Source of the DNA: Actinomycetota bacterium
GTDB lineage: Bacteria; Actinomycetota; Actinomycetes; S36-B12
Direction of reading: 5' to 3'
DNA: 32,320 bases
Assembly (NCBI GenBank): GCA_030684515.1
Contig: JAUXVJ010000013.1
Span: forward strand, 1 to 32,320
A model generated the notes under the pieces. It saw only the letters and a program-made list of their open reading frames with translations. It did not search any database and was not told where the DNA came from. The translations under genes were made by a program, and so were the position numbers. Position 1 is the first letter of the stretch; each line of letters begins with the position of its first letter. Below, piece by piece: positions 22,025-30,957 of this stretch.

Positions 22025-23203
22025 TCATTTGGCGGTCCAGTCCTTCAGGAGATGACGTGCCATCACCATGCGTTGAATCTGATTGGTGCCTTCGTATATC
22101 TGAGTGATCTTCGCATCCCTCATCATGCGCTCAGCTGGATAATCCTGAACGTATCCCGAACCACCGAGAAGTTGAACGGCATCAGTGGTCACCTTCATTG
22201 CCACATCGGAGGCGAAGCACTTCGCTGCAGCGCCGAAGAAGGTCAGGTCCTGATCTCCTCGCTCGGATTTTGCAGCCGCGACGTAGACGAGTTGTCGAGC
22301 AGCCTCCAACTGCATGGCCATGTCGGCGAGCATGAACTGCAGGCCCTGGAATTCGGCAAGGCGCTTGCCGAACTGCTGGCGTTGCTTGACATAGTCAAGT
22401 GCCAGATCAAGCGCCCCCTGGGCGATCCCGACCGCCTGGGCGCCGATCGTGACGCGGGTGTGGTCAAGTGTGGCCAAGGCGATCTTGAGCCCTTCGCCAC
22501 GACGACCGACAATGCGATTGCCGGGCAGCCGGACCCGGTCGAAGAGGAGCTCTCGCGTGGGGGAGCCCTTGATGCCCATCTTTCGCTCCTTGCCGCCGAA
22601 CGTGAAACCCTCGTCACTCTTTTCCACGACGAAGGCGGACACGGTGCTGCCGCGCTTGGCATCGGGGTCGGTGACGGCGAACACGGTGTAGTAATCGGCT
22701 TCACCGGCGTTGGTGATCCACGATTTCTGACCGCTGAGAATCCAGTCATCGCCGTCAGGAGAGGCGCTGCTGGTCATCGATGCAATGTCCGATCCGGCTT
22801 CCCGCTCCGATAGTCCGTACGCAAACATGGCTTCACCGCTTGCAATGGGCGGCAGATACCTTGCCTTCACGTCATCGCTCGCTGCAAGGATCAAGGGCAA
22901 AGTCCCGAGTTTGTTGACAGCAGGAATGAGTGAGGTGGATGCGCAGGCTCGAGCGACCTCCTCAATGACAATGCACGTGGCCAGCGCATCGGCGCCAACG
23001 CCGCCATACTGCTCGGGGATATGCGGGGCGTGAAAGTCAGATGCTCGAAGCGCGTCGTAGGACGCGTGCGGGAAGGTGCTGGAGTCATCGACTTGCTGAG
23101 CATGCGGTGCGATCTGCAATTCGGCGAGTTCGCGGATCGCCGCCCTGATTATCTGGTGATCCTCTGAGAGTTGGTAGTGCGCGAATTCGGCGTCGCCTGT
23201 CAT
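22025..23203 (-). CDS. Acyl-CoA dehydrogenase (short/branched-chain type)
   Basis: This 392-residue FAD flavoprotein is of canonical length. N-terminal helices are followed by MFAYGLSEREAGSDIASM and WILSGQKSWITNAGEADYYTVFAVTD (FAD/substrate region). The C-terminal helical domain contains RQQFGKRLAEFQGLQFMLADMAMQ and LLGGSGYVQDYPAERMMRDAKI. The catalytic base is Glu371 in QIYEGTNQIQR, the position used by short- and medium-chain enzymes; isovaleryl-CoA dehydrogenases have theirs elsewhere. It makes the trans-2-enoyl-CoA and passes electrons to ETF. It starts 25 nt after icmF, which produces butyryl-CoA from isobutyryl-CoA, so butyryl-CoA is the likeliest substrate. No ETF genes are nearby. Confidence 0.9.
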   Translation of the reverse strand: MTGDAEFAHYQLSEDHQIIRAAIRELAELQIAPHAQQVDDSSTFPHASYDALRASDFHAPHIPEQYGGVGADALATCIVIEEVARACASTSLIPAVNKLGTLPLILAASDDVKARYLPPIASGEAMFAYGLSEREAGSDIASMTSSASPDGDDWILSGQKSWITNAGEADYYTVFAVTDPDAKRGSTVSAFVVEKSDEGFTFGGKERKMGIKGSPTRELLFDRVRLPGNRIVGRRGEGLKIALATLDHTRVTIGAQAVGIAQGALDLALDYVKQRQQFGKRLAEFQGLQFMLADMAMQLEAARQLVYVAAAKSERGDQDLTFFGAAAKCFASDVAMKVTTDAVQLLGGSGYVQDYPAERMMRDAKITQIYEGTNQIQRMVMARHLLKDWTAK

Positions 23204-23228
23204 TTGTGCGGTCCCCTTGTCTTGGTGG

Positions 23229-26200
23229 TCAGACGCTGCGGCGGTATTTGCCGCCGACTTCGAAAAATGCCTCGCTGATCTGACCGAGTGAGCAGTATCG
23301 GACAGCGTCCATCAGGCCTTCGAAAACGTTCCCGCCCTCGGTCGCAGTGGCCTTCAGTCGTGCCAAGGCCGCCTGCGCATCGTCGCGGTGGCGATCGTGG
23401 AACTGGTCCAGACGACGCAGTTGCGACTGCTTCTCCTCTTCCGTTCCTCGTGCCAGCTCGGTGACTACATCCTCTTGGCCGATTTCGTCATTGAGAAAGG
23501 TGTTGACACCGATGATGGGAAGCGAGCCATCGTGCTTGCGATGCTCGTAGAGCATCGACTCGTCCTGAATCCGGCCACGCTGATAGCCAGTCTCCATCGC
23601 GCCGAGCACACCACCACGATCCGAGATCCGTTCAAACTCCAAAAGGACCGCTGCCTCGACCAACTCGGTGAGTTCCTCGACGATGTATGCGCCCTGGAGC
23701 GGGTTCTCGTTCATCGAAAGGCCCCACTCCTTGTCGATGATCATCTGGATCGCGAGCGCGCGACGAACCGACTGTGCTGACGGAGTAGTGATCGCTTCGT
23801 CGTAAGCGTTGGTGTGAAGGGAGTTGGCGTTGTCATTGAGTGCGCACAGCGCCTGCAGCGTTGTGCGGATGTCGTTGAAGTCCATTTCCTGCGCGTGCAG
23901 CGACCGACCGGAGGTCTGCACGTGGTACTTGAGCTTCTGGGCCAAGTCACTGGCTCCGTAGCGATCGCGCAGGGCGATGGCCCAGATCCGCCGGGCCACG
24001 CGCCCCAGGACGGTGTACTCGGCGTCCATTCCGTTGGAGAAGAAGAACGAAAGGCTAGGGGCGAAGTCGTCGATCGCCATGCCGCGCGCGAGGTAGGACT
24101 CCACGTAGGTGAAACCGTTGGCCAGGGTGAATGCAAGCTGGCTCAAGGGGTTCGCGCCGGCCTCGGCGATGTGGTATCCGCTAATGGACACCGAGTAGAA
24201 GTTGCGAACCTGATGATCGATGAACCATTGCTGGATATCGGCCATGCAGCGCAGGGAGAACTCGGTGGAGAAGATGCACGTGTTCTGACCCTGGTCCTCC
24301 TTGAGGATGTCCGCCTGCACCGTGCCACGCGCGGTCGACAGTGCACTGGCCCGCAAAGCTGCTGCCTCGTCCGCGTCGGGCTCACGACAGTTCAAGTCGC
24401 GAAAAGAGTCGAGCTGCTGGTCGATCGCAGCATTGAGGTACATCGCCAGGATCGTGGGTGCTGGCCCGTTGATGGTCATCGATACTGATGTGGAAGGCGA
24501 GCAGAGATCGAACCCTGCATAGAGCTCCTTGATGTCATCGAGGGTGGCCACCGATACCCCGGATGTGCCGACCTTGCCGTAGACATCCGGCGCCGATCCT
24601 GGATTGCACCCGTACAAAGTCACCGAGTCGAAAGCTGTCGACAGGCGTGTTGCGGGTTGCCCGGCGCTGAGCAGGTGGAATCGACGGTTGGTTCGAGCCG
24701 GATCGCCCTCCCCAGCGAACATCCGGGTCGGGGTCTCTTCGGTGCGCTTGAACGGGAAGACGCCTGCTGTATACGGGAAGTAGCCGGGCAGGTTCTCGGC
24801 GCGCAGGTAGCCGACCAGCTCGCCATGGTCTGTCAGGCGCGGCAGTGACACCCGTCGAATGGAAGATCCGGACGGTGTCGTATGCGTGAGCGCCGTTTGG
24901 ATCTCTCTGCCGCGGACCACATAGGCCAAGTCGTTGCCCGCGTAGCTCTCCTGGATCTGCGGCCAGGAGTCGAGCAGCGTGCGGACCTCTGGATCTAGTT
25001 CATGTGCGAGGCCTTCGCGCAGATTGTCCACTGTCTGGACAGCGCTTGCCTGTCCAGCATTTTCCAGCATGGCAGAGGTGGCATCGAGCTGTTGAAGCTG
25101 TCGTGCGATTTCTGCCTGTCGAGCCGTCTCCTTGTGGTAGTCACGGACAGTCTCGGCGATCTCGGCCAGATAGTGCTCGCGGCCTGGTGGCAGTATCGCG
25201 GCAAGCCGAGTGGACGTGTGCCCCTCGACAATGGGCAGCACGCCATCGAATGACTGGAGTCCCTTCTCGATCAGCGAGGACTTCAGGCAGTGGTACAGCG
25301 CCGAGACTCCATCGTCATTGAAGCGTGCCGCGCTTGTGCCAAATACCGGCATCTGTTCCCAAGCGGTACCGAAAGCGCCCTTGTTGCGGATCATCTGCCG
25401 GGCGACGTCGCGGCGTGCATCTTCGGCACCTCTGCGCTCGTACTTGTTCACCGCGACGATGTCGGCGTAGTCGAGCATGTCGATCTTTTCCAGCTGAGAT
25501 GCTGCGCCATATTCAGGTGTCATGACGTACAGGCTGATATCGACGTGGGGCACGATGGACGCATCTCCCTGACCGATTCCGGGGGTCTCGACGACGACCA
25601 GGTCGAACCCGGCCGCCTTGCACGCGGCAATGACGTCGTCCAGGGATTCGGGGATCTGGCGTCCTGCTTGCCGGGTGGCCAGCGAACGGAAGAAGACAAC
25701 GCTGGGATCGATGCTGTTCATGCGGATGCGGTCGCCCAGTAATGCGCCGCCGCCTCGCTGCCGCGTCGGGTCGATGGCAAGCACGGCTATGCGCAATTGG
25801 TCCTGGCTGTCTCGGCGCAGGCGACGAACGAGCTCGTCGGTCAGTGACGACTTGCCAGAACCGCCCGTGCCAGTGATGCCTAGAACAGGGATTGATGTCT
25901 GCCGCGCCGCCGCATGAACCTTGTGTGCGAGTTCGGGGTCGGCGCTGGCCTGCAGGACGGTGATGGCGCGGCCGAGTGCGGTGGCAGAGCCTGAGATCAC
26001 GGAGTCGACTTCAACGCGGCTGGTGCTGAGGTTGGTGTCGCACTCCGCGATGAGTTGATTGATCATGCCTGGCAGGCCAAGCAGTTGACCGTCTTGCGGG
26101 CTGAAGATGCGAACGCCGGCCCTGGCTAGCAGCTCGATTTCCGAGGGAACGATGACACCGCCGCCGCCTCCGTACACCTTGACATGCCCAGCACCCATCT

Positions 26201-26465
26201 GGCGTAGGCGCTCGACCAAATAGGTGAAGTACTCGATGTGCCCGCCCTGGTAGGACGAAATCGCCACTCCCTGCACGTCCTCCTGCACAACCGCCGTAAC
26301 GACCTCGTCCACGGATCGGTCATGACCGAGATGGACAACTTCGGCACCTTGTGATTGGAGGAGTCTGCGCATGATGTTGATCGCGGCATCATGACCATCG
26401 AACAAGCTTCCAGCGGTCACGAATCGCACGGGGTTGACGGGCACGTGCACGGTGACCCCCTTCAC
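23229..26465 (-). CDS. icmF: Fused isobutyryl-CoA mutase (IcmF), B12-dependent, with built-in G-protein chaperone
   Basis: The 1078-residue protein has three parts. A B12-binding domain (about 1-140) has the cobalt ligand His25 in FDGHDAAIN and a downstream GGGGG loop. A MeaI-type GTPase (about 165-400) has P-loop GTGGSGKS at 199-206, a switch region VETPGIGQGD and base-recognition NKYE at 340-343. The mutase barrel starts near 560 (YFPYTAGVFPFKRTEETPTRMFAGEG) and includes GYHIAEAGANPLSQLAFTLANGFTYVE. It interconverts isobutyryl- and n-butyryl-CoA by adenosylcobalamin radical chemistry; relatives act on isovaleryl/pivalyl-CoA, which I cannot exclude. The N-terminal order distinguishes it from methylmalonyl-CoA mutase. 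GTG start; first gene of an operon with an acyl-CoA dehydrogenase and MarR. Confidence 0.95.
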   Translation of the reverse strand: MKGVTVHVPVNPVRFVTAGSLFDGHDAAINIMRRLLQSQGAEVVHLGHDRSVDEVVTAVVQEDVQGVAISSYQGGHIEYFTYLVERLRQMGAGHVKVYGGGGGVIVPSEIELLARAGVRIFSPQDGQLLGLPGMINQLIAECDTNLSTSRVEVDSVISGSATALGRAITVLQASADPELAHKVHAAARQTSIPVLGITGTGGSGKSSLTDELVRRLRRDSQDQLRIAVLAIDPTRQRGGGALLGDRIRMNSIDPSVVFFRSLATRQAGRQIPESLDDVIAACKAAGFDLVVVETPGIGQGDASIVPHVDISLYVMTPEYGAASQLEKIDMLDYADIVAVNKYERRGAEDARRDVARQMIRNKGAFGTAWEQMPVFGTSAARFNDDGVSALYHCLKSSLIEKGLQSFDGVLPIVEGHTSTRLAAILPPGREHYLAEIAETVRDYHKETARQAEIARQLQQLDATSAMLENAGQASAVQTVDNLREGLAHELDPEVRTLLDSWPQIQESYAGNDLAYVVRGREIQTALTHTTPSGSSIRRVSLPRLTDHGELVGYLRAENLPGYFPYTAGVFPFKRTEETPTRMFAGEGDPARTNRRFHLLSAGQPATRLSTAFDSVTLYGCNPGSAPDVYGKVGTSGVSVATLDDIKELYAGFDLCSPSTSVSMTINGPAPTILAMYLNAAIDQQLDSFRDLNCREPDADEAAALRASALSTARGTVQADILKEDQGQNTCIFSTEFSLRCMADIQQWFIDHQVRNFYSVSISGYHIAEAGANPLSQLAFTLANGFTYVESYLARGMAIDDFAPSLSFFFSNGMDAEYTVLGRVARRIWAIALRDRYGASDLAQKLKYHVQTSGRSLHAQEMDFNDIRTTLQALCALNDNANSLHTNAYDEAITTPSAQSVRRALAIQMIIDKEWGLSMNENPLQGAYIVEELTELVEAAVLLEFERISDRGGVLGAMETGYQRGRIQDESMLYEHRKHDGSLPIIGVNTFLNDEIGQEDVVTELARGTEEEKQSQLRRLDQFHDRHRDDAQAALARLKATATEGGNVFEGLMDAVRYCSLGQISEAFFEVGGKYRRSV

Positions 26466-26524
26466 GTCGGCGTGATCAGCGCAGAAACTACGTCGATTGG
26501 GGCCGGCTTTGGCAGATCTGAAAA

Positions 26525-26552
26525 TACTAGGATATCCAAGGTAATGCTAGTA
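26525..26552 (-). promoter_or_regulatory. icmF promoter with nested palindromes, candidate MarR operator
   Basis: GGATATCC (26530-26537) sits inside an imperfect 19-bp palindrome (26525-26543). TACTAG (26525-26530) and CTAGTA (26547-26552) form an outer inverted repeat. On the minus strand TAGTAT (26529-26524) is a good -10 element, about 50 nt before the icmF start. Size and symmetry fit a MarR-family site that would block the promoter. Confidence 0.5.
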
Positions 26553-26758
26553 GTTTCCATCAAGTCGGGAGAATCCCGTCCCTTTTCTCTCACAAAATCA
26601 CGAAAATGATGGCCGCAAGATTGATAGGACGTTGCACAATTGCGAGATCTTGGGAGTCCCAGGCCTACACGAGACGTTGCCTAGGTCAGTTTCATCCAAA
26701 CAGGTCCGCAGTTCATCGGCCGCATGGCTAGTCTGGATGGACAGCGAGGGAGGTCGCC

Positions 26759-27055
26759 ATGATCCGGTCAACGACCGCAAGTGTGCTGGCGCTTGGCGCG
26801 ATGAGCATGGCCCTGCTGGTGGGTGCCCCCGCAGTTGCGGCGAGCGGGTGCGCAACCAAGGTGGAGTTCGCGCGCATCAAGGTTGGCATGACCCAGCCCC
26901 AGGTCACCAAGATCTTCGGCACGAAGGGCATCGACGCAGGTGAGGAGGGCAATGCTGCCAATGTTGTCCATCGCGTCTACCCGGCGTGCTCGAGTTCTGG
27001 GGCTGCCGAGGCCTTCTTCGTGGACGGACGGCTGACCAGGAAGTACTGGATCTAG
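26759..27055 (+). CDS. Small secreted protein with BLIP/SmpA-like fold
   Basis: This 98-residue protein has a signal peptide (1-28, ending AVAA). The mature part begins SGCATKVEFARIKVGMTQPQVTKIFGTKG, the helix-turn-helix hallmark of the SmpA/BLIP-like domain ("F..I..GM....V..i.G..G"). It continues to a beta region with paired Cys residues (Cys31 near the start and Cys76 in YPACSSSG, possible disulfide) and FVDGRLTRKYWI. Such domains bind other proteins in the envelope or are general secreted modules; partner unknown. GGGAGG lies just before the ATG. It is single-gene, divergent from icmF and convergent with the phosphoesterase gene. Confidence 0.7.
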   Translation: MIRSTTASVLALGAMSMALLVGAPAVAASGCATKVEFARIKVGMTQPQVTKIFGTKGIDAGEEGNAANVVHRVYPACSSSGAAEAFFVDGRLTRKYWI

Positions 27056-27174
27056 TCGCCTGCTCAGTAGATTCCTTGTGGGCTTGAGTTGAGGCGCACG
27101 AAGTTTCTTCTGCCGGCTTGGTTCAGGCGAACGTTTGGGGTCTGGATCCTGGTGGCTACCAGTGCAGAGCACTA

Positions 27175-29913
27175 CTACTCATCGACTTCCTGCAGTAGTT
27201 CGCCTTCGGCCCCTGGCCCAGGTGGCGGTGGCATGCTCCTTGCGCCGTGGACTGAGTGCCACAGAATCTTGTCGAGTACGGACTGAGGTACCCGGTCGGG
27301 ACTACCCAAGGGCAGGCTGCGACTCCATTCAGCATCTGGACTCTTGATGGTGTTCATCTGCAGTAGATCAACGGCGGGCACGATCGCCTTCACCGGTGCG
27401 CCGTTGGCGGGGGTGAGTCCGAAGACGTCATACATAGGCGTGGCAAGCGCGTCGTTCAGGCTCAAGGGCTTCATGCCCAGGATGAGCTCTATCGAGCGCA
27501 CGACCGAGAGCAGGTCGTATCGAGTGTGTATCACCGCACCACTCTTGGCGTACGGGCTGATGACGGCTACGGGGATGCGGTGGGCGTTGACGTGGTCTGC
27601 GCCGTCCTGCGAGTCGTCCTCGACCACAAAGATCGCTGAAGAGTCCCAGATGCTGGAGTGCGAGATCGTCTCGACCAATTGGCCAACGGCTAGATCGGAG
27701 TCGGCGACCATCGAAGTAGGCGTCGGGAACCCGGGCTCGGTGCCGCGGGTATGGTCGGAAGTCAGCGTCAGGTAGTTGAAGGCCGGGACGGTGCCCGCTG
27801 CCAGTTGCTGGGTGAAGCGCTTGCGGAAGCAGTCCACGTGCGAAGTACTGCCGGCTGCAGCGCCCTTCGGCAGTGATGAGTCGAAGATGGCAGATCCGTC
27901 CGGCAGCGCGCCGATGAACAGATCGCTGGCGTAACAGCCGCCCAGTGGCGGGTTCAGGTCGGAGTTGGCCGCAGTTGCCGTGATCTTCGCGAGGACCTCG
28001 GGAGTGCGGTCACGGTCGGGCACGGAGGAGTAACCGCCGATGAAGCCCTCGCCGTAGTTGAAGTACGAGATGCCTTGCTCCTGTGCGCGATTGAACAGGA
28101 AGCCGTTGCCTGGCCAGGTCACGGCATAGGTGCCAAAGTCATTGGGCCGACCGCGACCCGAGTACTGCTGAACCCAGTTGCGCGTGACGTAGTCCGGCAC
28201 CGTCGCTGCGGCCGTCCAGAAGTGGCCCTGAATGGAGGCCTCGGAGTTGGCGAACACGTTGTCCAGCAAGGGGAAGCGGGTAGTGAGTGCGTGCAGGTTT
28301 GGTGTCACGTCCCTGCCGAAGAGGGTGAGTTTGGGGTCTCCATTTCCCCGCGGATCATCGCCGAGGATCTGGTCGTAACTGCGGTTCTCGCGCACGATGA
28401 AGAAGACGTGCTTGATCGGGCCATTGGCGCGCAGCACTGTGCCCACGGGCGAGGCTTGGGCATTTGATGGCGTGAGCTGTTGACTGGCCGCCGGCGTCAA
28501 CTGGCGCACCTGCGCATCAGTGGGCAGATCCATCAGGCCAGCCTGTCCAGTCACCAACTTGGCGGTGTAGCCGACCTTGCCGAATACGTCGAAGGTCGGA
28601 GCGTTTGGGCTGAAGGCCCAGAAGATCGGATCGGAGGCCAGAGTCGGATTGGGGCCGTTGACGTTCGCACCGATACCAAGCCCCTCTGCGGAGACATAGA
28701 GCAATTGCGCAACGCGCGTCGGCGTCGCGGGCGAAGTGAGGACTGCCTGCGGCTGCGCGGCTGTTGGGATACGCCCGAGGACAGTCCAACGCGCGTCGGC
28801 GGGCGTGCCTGCTCCCGGCAGGGCAATGACGGCAAGCTCATCTGCACCCGACTCGGACACAAAGAGCCGCGTGCCCGATGGTGAGAGAGCAACGGAGGTC
28901 GGCATGGTGCCAAGGCCTGCTGGTCGGCCCACCCAGATTGTCCGCTCGACCTTTCGTTTGCGAATGTCAACGACGACGACTTGGTCGCTGGCTGACAGTG
29001 CCACGTATGCCCGGCGACCAGACTTGTCAACGACGATGCCTGCCGGATGCGACAGTGGTGGACCCACAGCGATGTCGGTGAGCTTGGTGCCAGCTCGCAT
29101 GTCGATGACCGAGATGGTGCCGGCCGCCTCGTTGCTGACCAGGCCGATGCGATCACCTGGCACCAGAGCCGCTCCATATGGGTAGCTTCCTGTGGCCACG
29201 TAGCGGACCTGGTCGCCATTGTTCACATTCACGATCGCGGCAGCATTGGCCAAGTTCAGTGACACCAGCAACTGTGCACCATCGCGCGAAACTGCGAGCT
29301 TCTGTGGCCAAGCCAAGGTGGTGGCGGTGAGGCCACCGCGAGGTGGCGGCCACGCCTGAGTCGTGGGAGCCCCCGGTTGAGGAGGGACCGGAATGGTCCG
29401 CAGAACACGCGCCTGACCGCAGCTATCGCCCCAGCCGATGACGTGCACGACATCGCCCAGAGCCCCAGGAAGACTGCTTCGCTCGGGCTGCCACCGCGAG
29501 TTCGGCAGTCCCGAGACGTAGGCCCGCCGGTGGGCGGAGTCAAGTGCGATGCCGCCCGAGGCTCCCGGCAGTTTGATGATCTGGCAGACCTTCCGGGTGC
29601 TGGTGTCGACGATCTGAACGTCGTTGCTGGGCAGTCCTGAGGACACCGTCCACAGGTAGCGTCCGTCATCTGTCACGGCCCCACCCATGGGCAGGGTGCC
29701 AAGTGCCACCAGATCGCCTGCGGGGGTGAGTTGGCGTCCATTGGGCTGCAGTCGGGAGGCGGGGCTGGGAATCTGGTTCGCAGCAGGTGCACCGGCAGCG
29801 GGCTGTGTGGCGCTGGCGAGTTCGTTCACGCCCACCATGAGCGCCAGGGCGAGACCGATGCCGATGCCGATCGCTGCGAACTGAGTTGGTCTGGATTGCC
29901 GCACAGTGCCCAT
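27175..29913 (-). CDS. Secreted beta-propeller (YVTN-type) phosphoesterase
   Basis: The protein has 912 residues from the ATG at 29913 (AAAGGAG upstream). After a basic start, a signal/anchor helix (AAIGIGIGLALALMVGVNELASA) exports it. Residues about 60-430 are repeats of propeller type, for example GIALDSAHRRAYVSGLP, PAGIVVDKSGRRAYVALSASDQVVVVD and PTSVALSPSGTRLFVSESGADELAVI. From about 495 the phosphoesterase/phospholipase C-acid phosphatase domain (PF04185) begins with KHVFFIVRENRSYDQILGD, whose Glu-Asn near 509 holds the catalytic metal. Later marks are EDDSQDGADHVNAHRIPVAVISPYA. It should hydrolyse a phosphate mono- or diester outside the cell, for phosphate scavenging or lipid turnover. 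Such fusions are known but uncommon. Its upstream region contains the paired palindromes at 30173-30210. Confidence 0.85.
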   Translation of the reverse strand: MGTVRQSRPTQFAAIGIGIGLALALMVGVNELASATQPAAGAPAANQIPSPASRLQPNGRQLTPAGDLVALGTLPMGGAVTDDGRYLWTVSSGLPSNDVQIVDTSTRKVCQIIKLPGASGGIALDSAHRRAYVSGLPNSRWQPERSSLPGALGDVVHVIGWGDSCGQARVLRTIPVPPQPGAPTTQAWPPPRGGLTATTLAWPQKLAVSRDGAQLLVSLNLANAAAIVNVNNGDQVRYVATGSYPYGAALVPGDRIGLVSNEAAGTISVIDMRAGTKLTDIAVGPPLSHPAGIVVDKSGRRAYVALSASDQVVVVDIRKRKVERTIWVGRPAGLGTMPTSVALSPSGTRLFVSESGADELAVIALPGAGTPADARWTVLGRIPTAAQPQAVLTSPATPTRVAQLLYVSAEGLGIGANVNGPNPTLASDPIFWAFSPNAPTFDVFGKVGYTAKLVTGQAGLMDLPTDAQVRQLTPAASQQLTPSNAQASPVGTVLRANGPIKHVFFIVRENRSYDQILGDDPRGNGDPKLTLFGRDVTPNLHALTTRFPLLDNVFANSEASIQGHFWTAAATVPDYVTRNWVQQYSGRGRPNDFGTYAVTWPGNGFLFNRAQEQGISYFNYGEGFIGGYSSVPDRDRTPEVLAKITATAANSDLNPPLGGCYASDLFIGALPDGSAIFDSSLPKGAAAGSTSHVDCFRKRFTQQLAAGTVPAFNYLTLTSDHTRGTEPGFPTPTSMVADSDLAVGQLVETISHSSIWDSSAIFVVEDDSQDGADHVNAHRIPVAVISPYAKSGAVIHTRYDLLSVVRSIELILGMKPLSLNDALATPMYDVFGLTPANGAPVKAIVPAVDLLQMNTIKSPDAEWSRSLPLGSPDRVPQSVLDKILWHSVHGARSMPPPPGPGAEGELLQEVDE

Positions 29914-30172
29914 GGCCGGCTCCTTTGTAGGCTTCCACTGAAGACCCCTGGATGCCTCAGTCATGTCTACCACCAAAGCCAGCCTGTTGTTTGACGAGCC
30001 AAGGCTGTGCACTGCTGCGAACCGTGTTCGGCTTGTTCATCTGAATGGGCTGGTTGGGCGTTTGTGATCGCGGCTGAACTGATGGCGTATTGATGAAGGC
30101 GTTGGTATCAAAGGCATTTCTTCCGCGCTCGCAGAGTGATTGTCTGCGCTTGTGATATCAGTTTGAGCACCA

Positions 30173-30210
30173 CAGGACTGCGGTCCTGATGTGCGAAGGA
30201 CTTTGGTCCT
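30173..30210 (-). promoter_or_regulatory. Two tandem DosR-like palindromes
   Basis: CAGGACTGCGGTCCTG (30173-30188) and AGGACTTTGGTCCT (30197-30210) both have the 5-4-5 form RGGAC-N4-GTCCY of DosR/DevR boxes (consensus GGGACTWWAGTCCC). Their centres are 23 bp apart, close to two helical turns, as in co-operative DosR sites. They lie about 260 nt upstream of the phosphoesterase gene and just past the end of the small lipoprotein gene. The regulator is inferred. Confidence 0.45.
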
Positions 30211-30252
30211 CAATTCTTAAAGTCGCATGGATTGCTTGCCTGGCGACCGTGT

Positions 30253-30426
30253 TCAAGGGTCAAGTGGGCGGTACAAATGGGACTGCTCGACGATGGCCGG
30301 AGCGCTGGCAGGCGGTGGTGGGGTGGGACCGCCTGTTGTCGAAGAGCAGGCCGCCAGGAGGATCACTGCGCTGGCGATGCCAAGCATGAGTGACGCTCGT
30401 CCGTGGACTCCCTGACACCGGTTCAT
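30253..30426 (-). CDS. Very small lipoprotein
   Basis: The 57-residue frame from the ATG at 30426 (a GTG at 30435 is also possible) encodes a clear lipoprotein signal. Basic residues come first, then SLMLGIASAVILLAAC with the lipobox LAAC, then a mature peptide of about 30 residues rich in Pro and Ser/Thr (SSTTGGPTPPPPASAP). It lies 45 nt after the preceding lipoprotein gene on the same strand, so it is probably the last gene of the terC operon. There is no strong ribosome site, and the mature part has no recognisable domain. Similar short Pro-rich lipoproteins are often missed by annotation. Function unknown. Confidence 0.5.
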   Translation of the reverse strand: MNRCQGVHGRASLMLGIASAVILLAACSSTTGGPTPPPPASAPAIVEQSHLYRPLDP

Positions 30427-30471
30427 GCGGCGCACGTCACAGCCTGCAAGTCATGTGCAGACGTGTTCGAC

Positions 30472-30957
30472 CTAGTTGCCAGTGAACAGCGCACAAGCCG
30501 TAACCACCGCCTCGCGTGATGCGATGCTTTGCGCAGTGTCCCCGGTCGTACTCAGCGACTGCATGGCGCCGGCGAACGCGTCGCGCACCGCGGAGATCCC
30601 GGGGATTGCCGCCGCGCTGCCTAAAGCTGCGTCCAGTTGTGTCGTGGCGTCGCGCATGGCTTGCTGTGCATCGGCGGCTACTTCGCCAGGCGCGAGGGCA
30701 GTGACCGCAGTCTGGCAGGCTTCGGCGATCTGCTGGGGGGCTGCCAACATCGATTGGGCCCCGTCAACTGCGCCCTGCACTCCGTCAACTGCGCCCTGCA
30801 CTGAAGCGCAGCCCGCGAGCATGAGGGCTGCCAAGGGCGCGGCAGCCCCAAGAGCGAACCGTGAACGCATGGACCGCGCACGTGCTCCACTTTGCGTTGG
30901 GAGTGGGTGGCAGAGCTGGTGGTCCTCAATGCTCTTCGCGGACTTGTAGGTGTTCAT
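30472..30957 (-). CDS. Small alanine-rich lipoprotein
   Basis: From the ATG at 30957 the protein has 161 residues and overlaps the previous stop (ATGA), suggesting coupled translation. From the ATG at 30870 it has 132 residues and a textbook lipoprotein signal, MRSRFALGAAAPLAALMLAGC (lipobox LAGC). The longer form would put 29 residues before it, so the inner start may be the true one. The mature part is a helical, Ala-rich sequence with a duplicated VQGAVDG heptad encoded by a perfect 21-nt tandem repeat. It ends AVVTACALFTGN, with two further Cys residues (EACQTAV and TACALF) that may form a disulfide. Function unknown; it is membrane-anchored outside the cell. Confidence 0.65.
   Translation of the reverse strand: MNTYKSAKSIEDHQLCHPLPTQSGARARSMRSRFALGAAAPLAALMLAGCASVQGAVDGVQGAVDGAQSMLAAPQQIAEACQTAVTALAPGEVAADAQQAMRDATTQLDAALGSAAAIPGISAVRDAFAGAMQSLSTTGDTAQSIASREAVVTACALFTGN
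30761..30802 (-). repeat. Perfect 21-nt tandem duplication inside a lipoprotein gene
   Basis: The 21-nt unit at 30761-30781 is repeated exactly at 30782-30802 and encodes VQGAVDG twice, with a third partial match (GAQS) after it. An exact in-frame duplication of this size suggests recent slippage. Confidence 0.85.
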
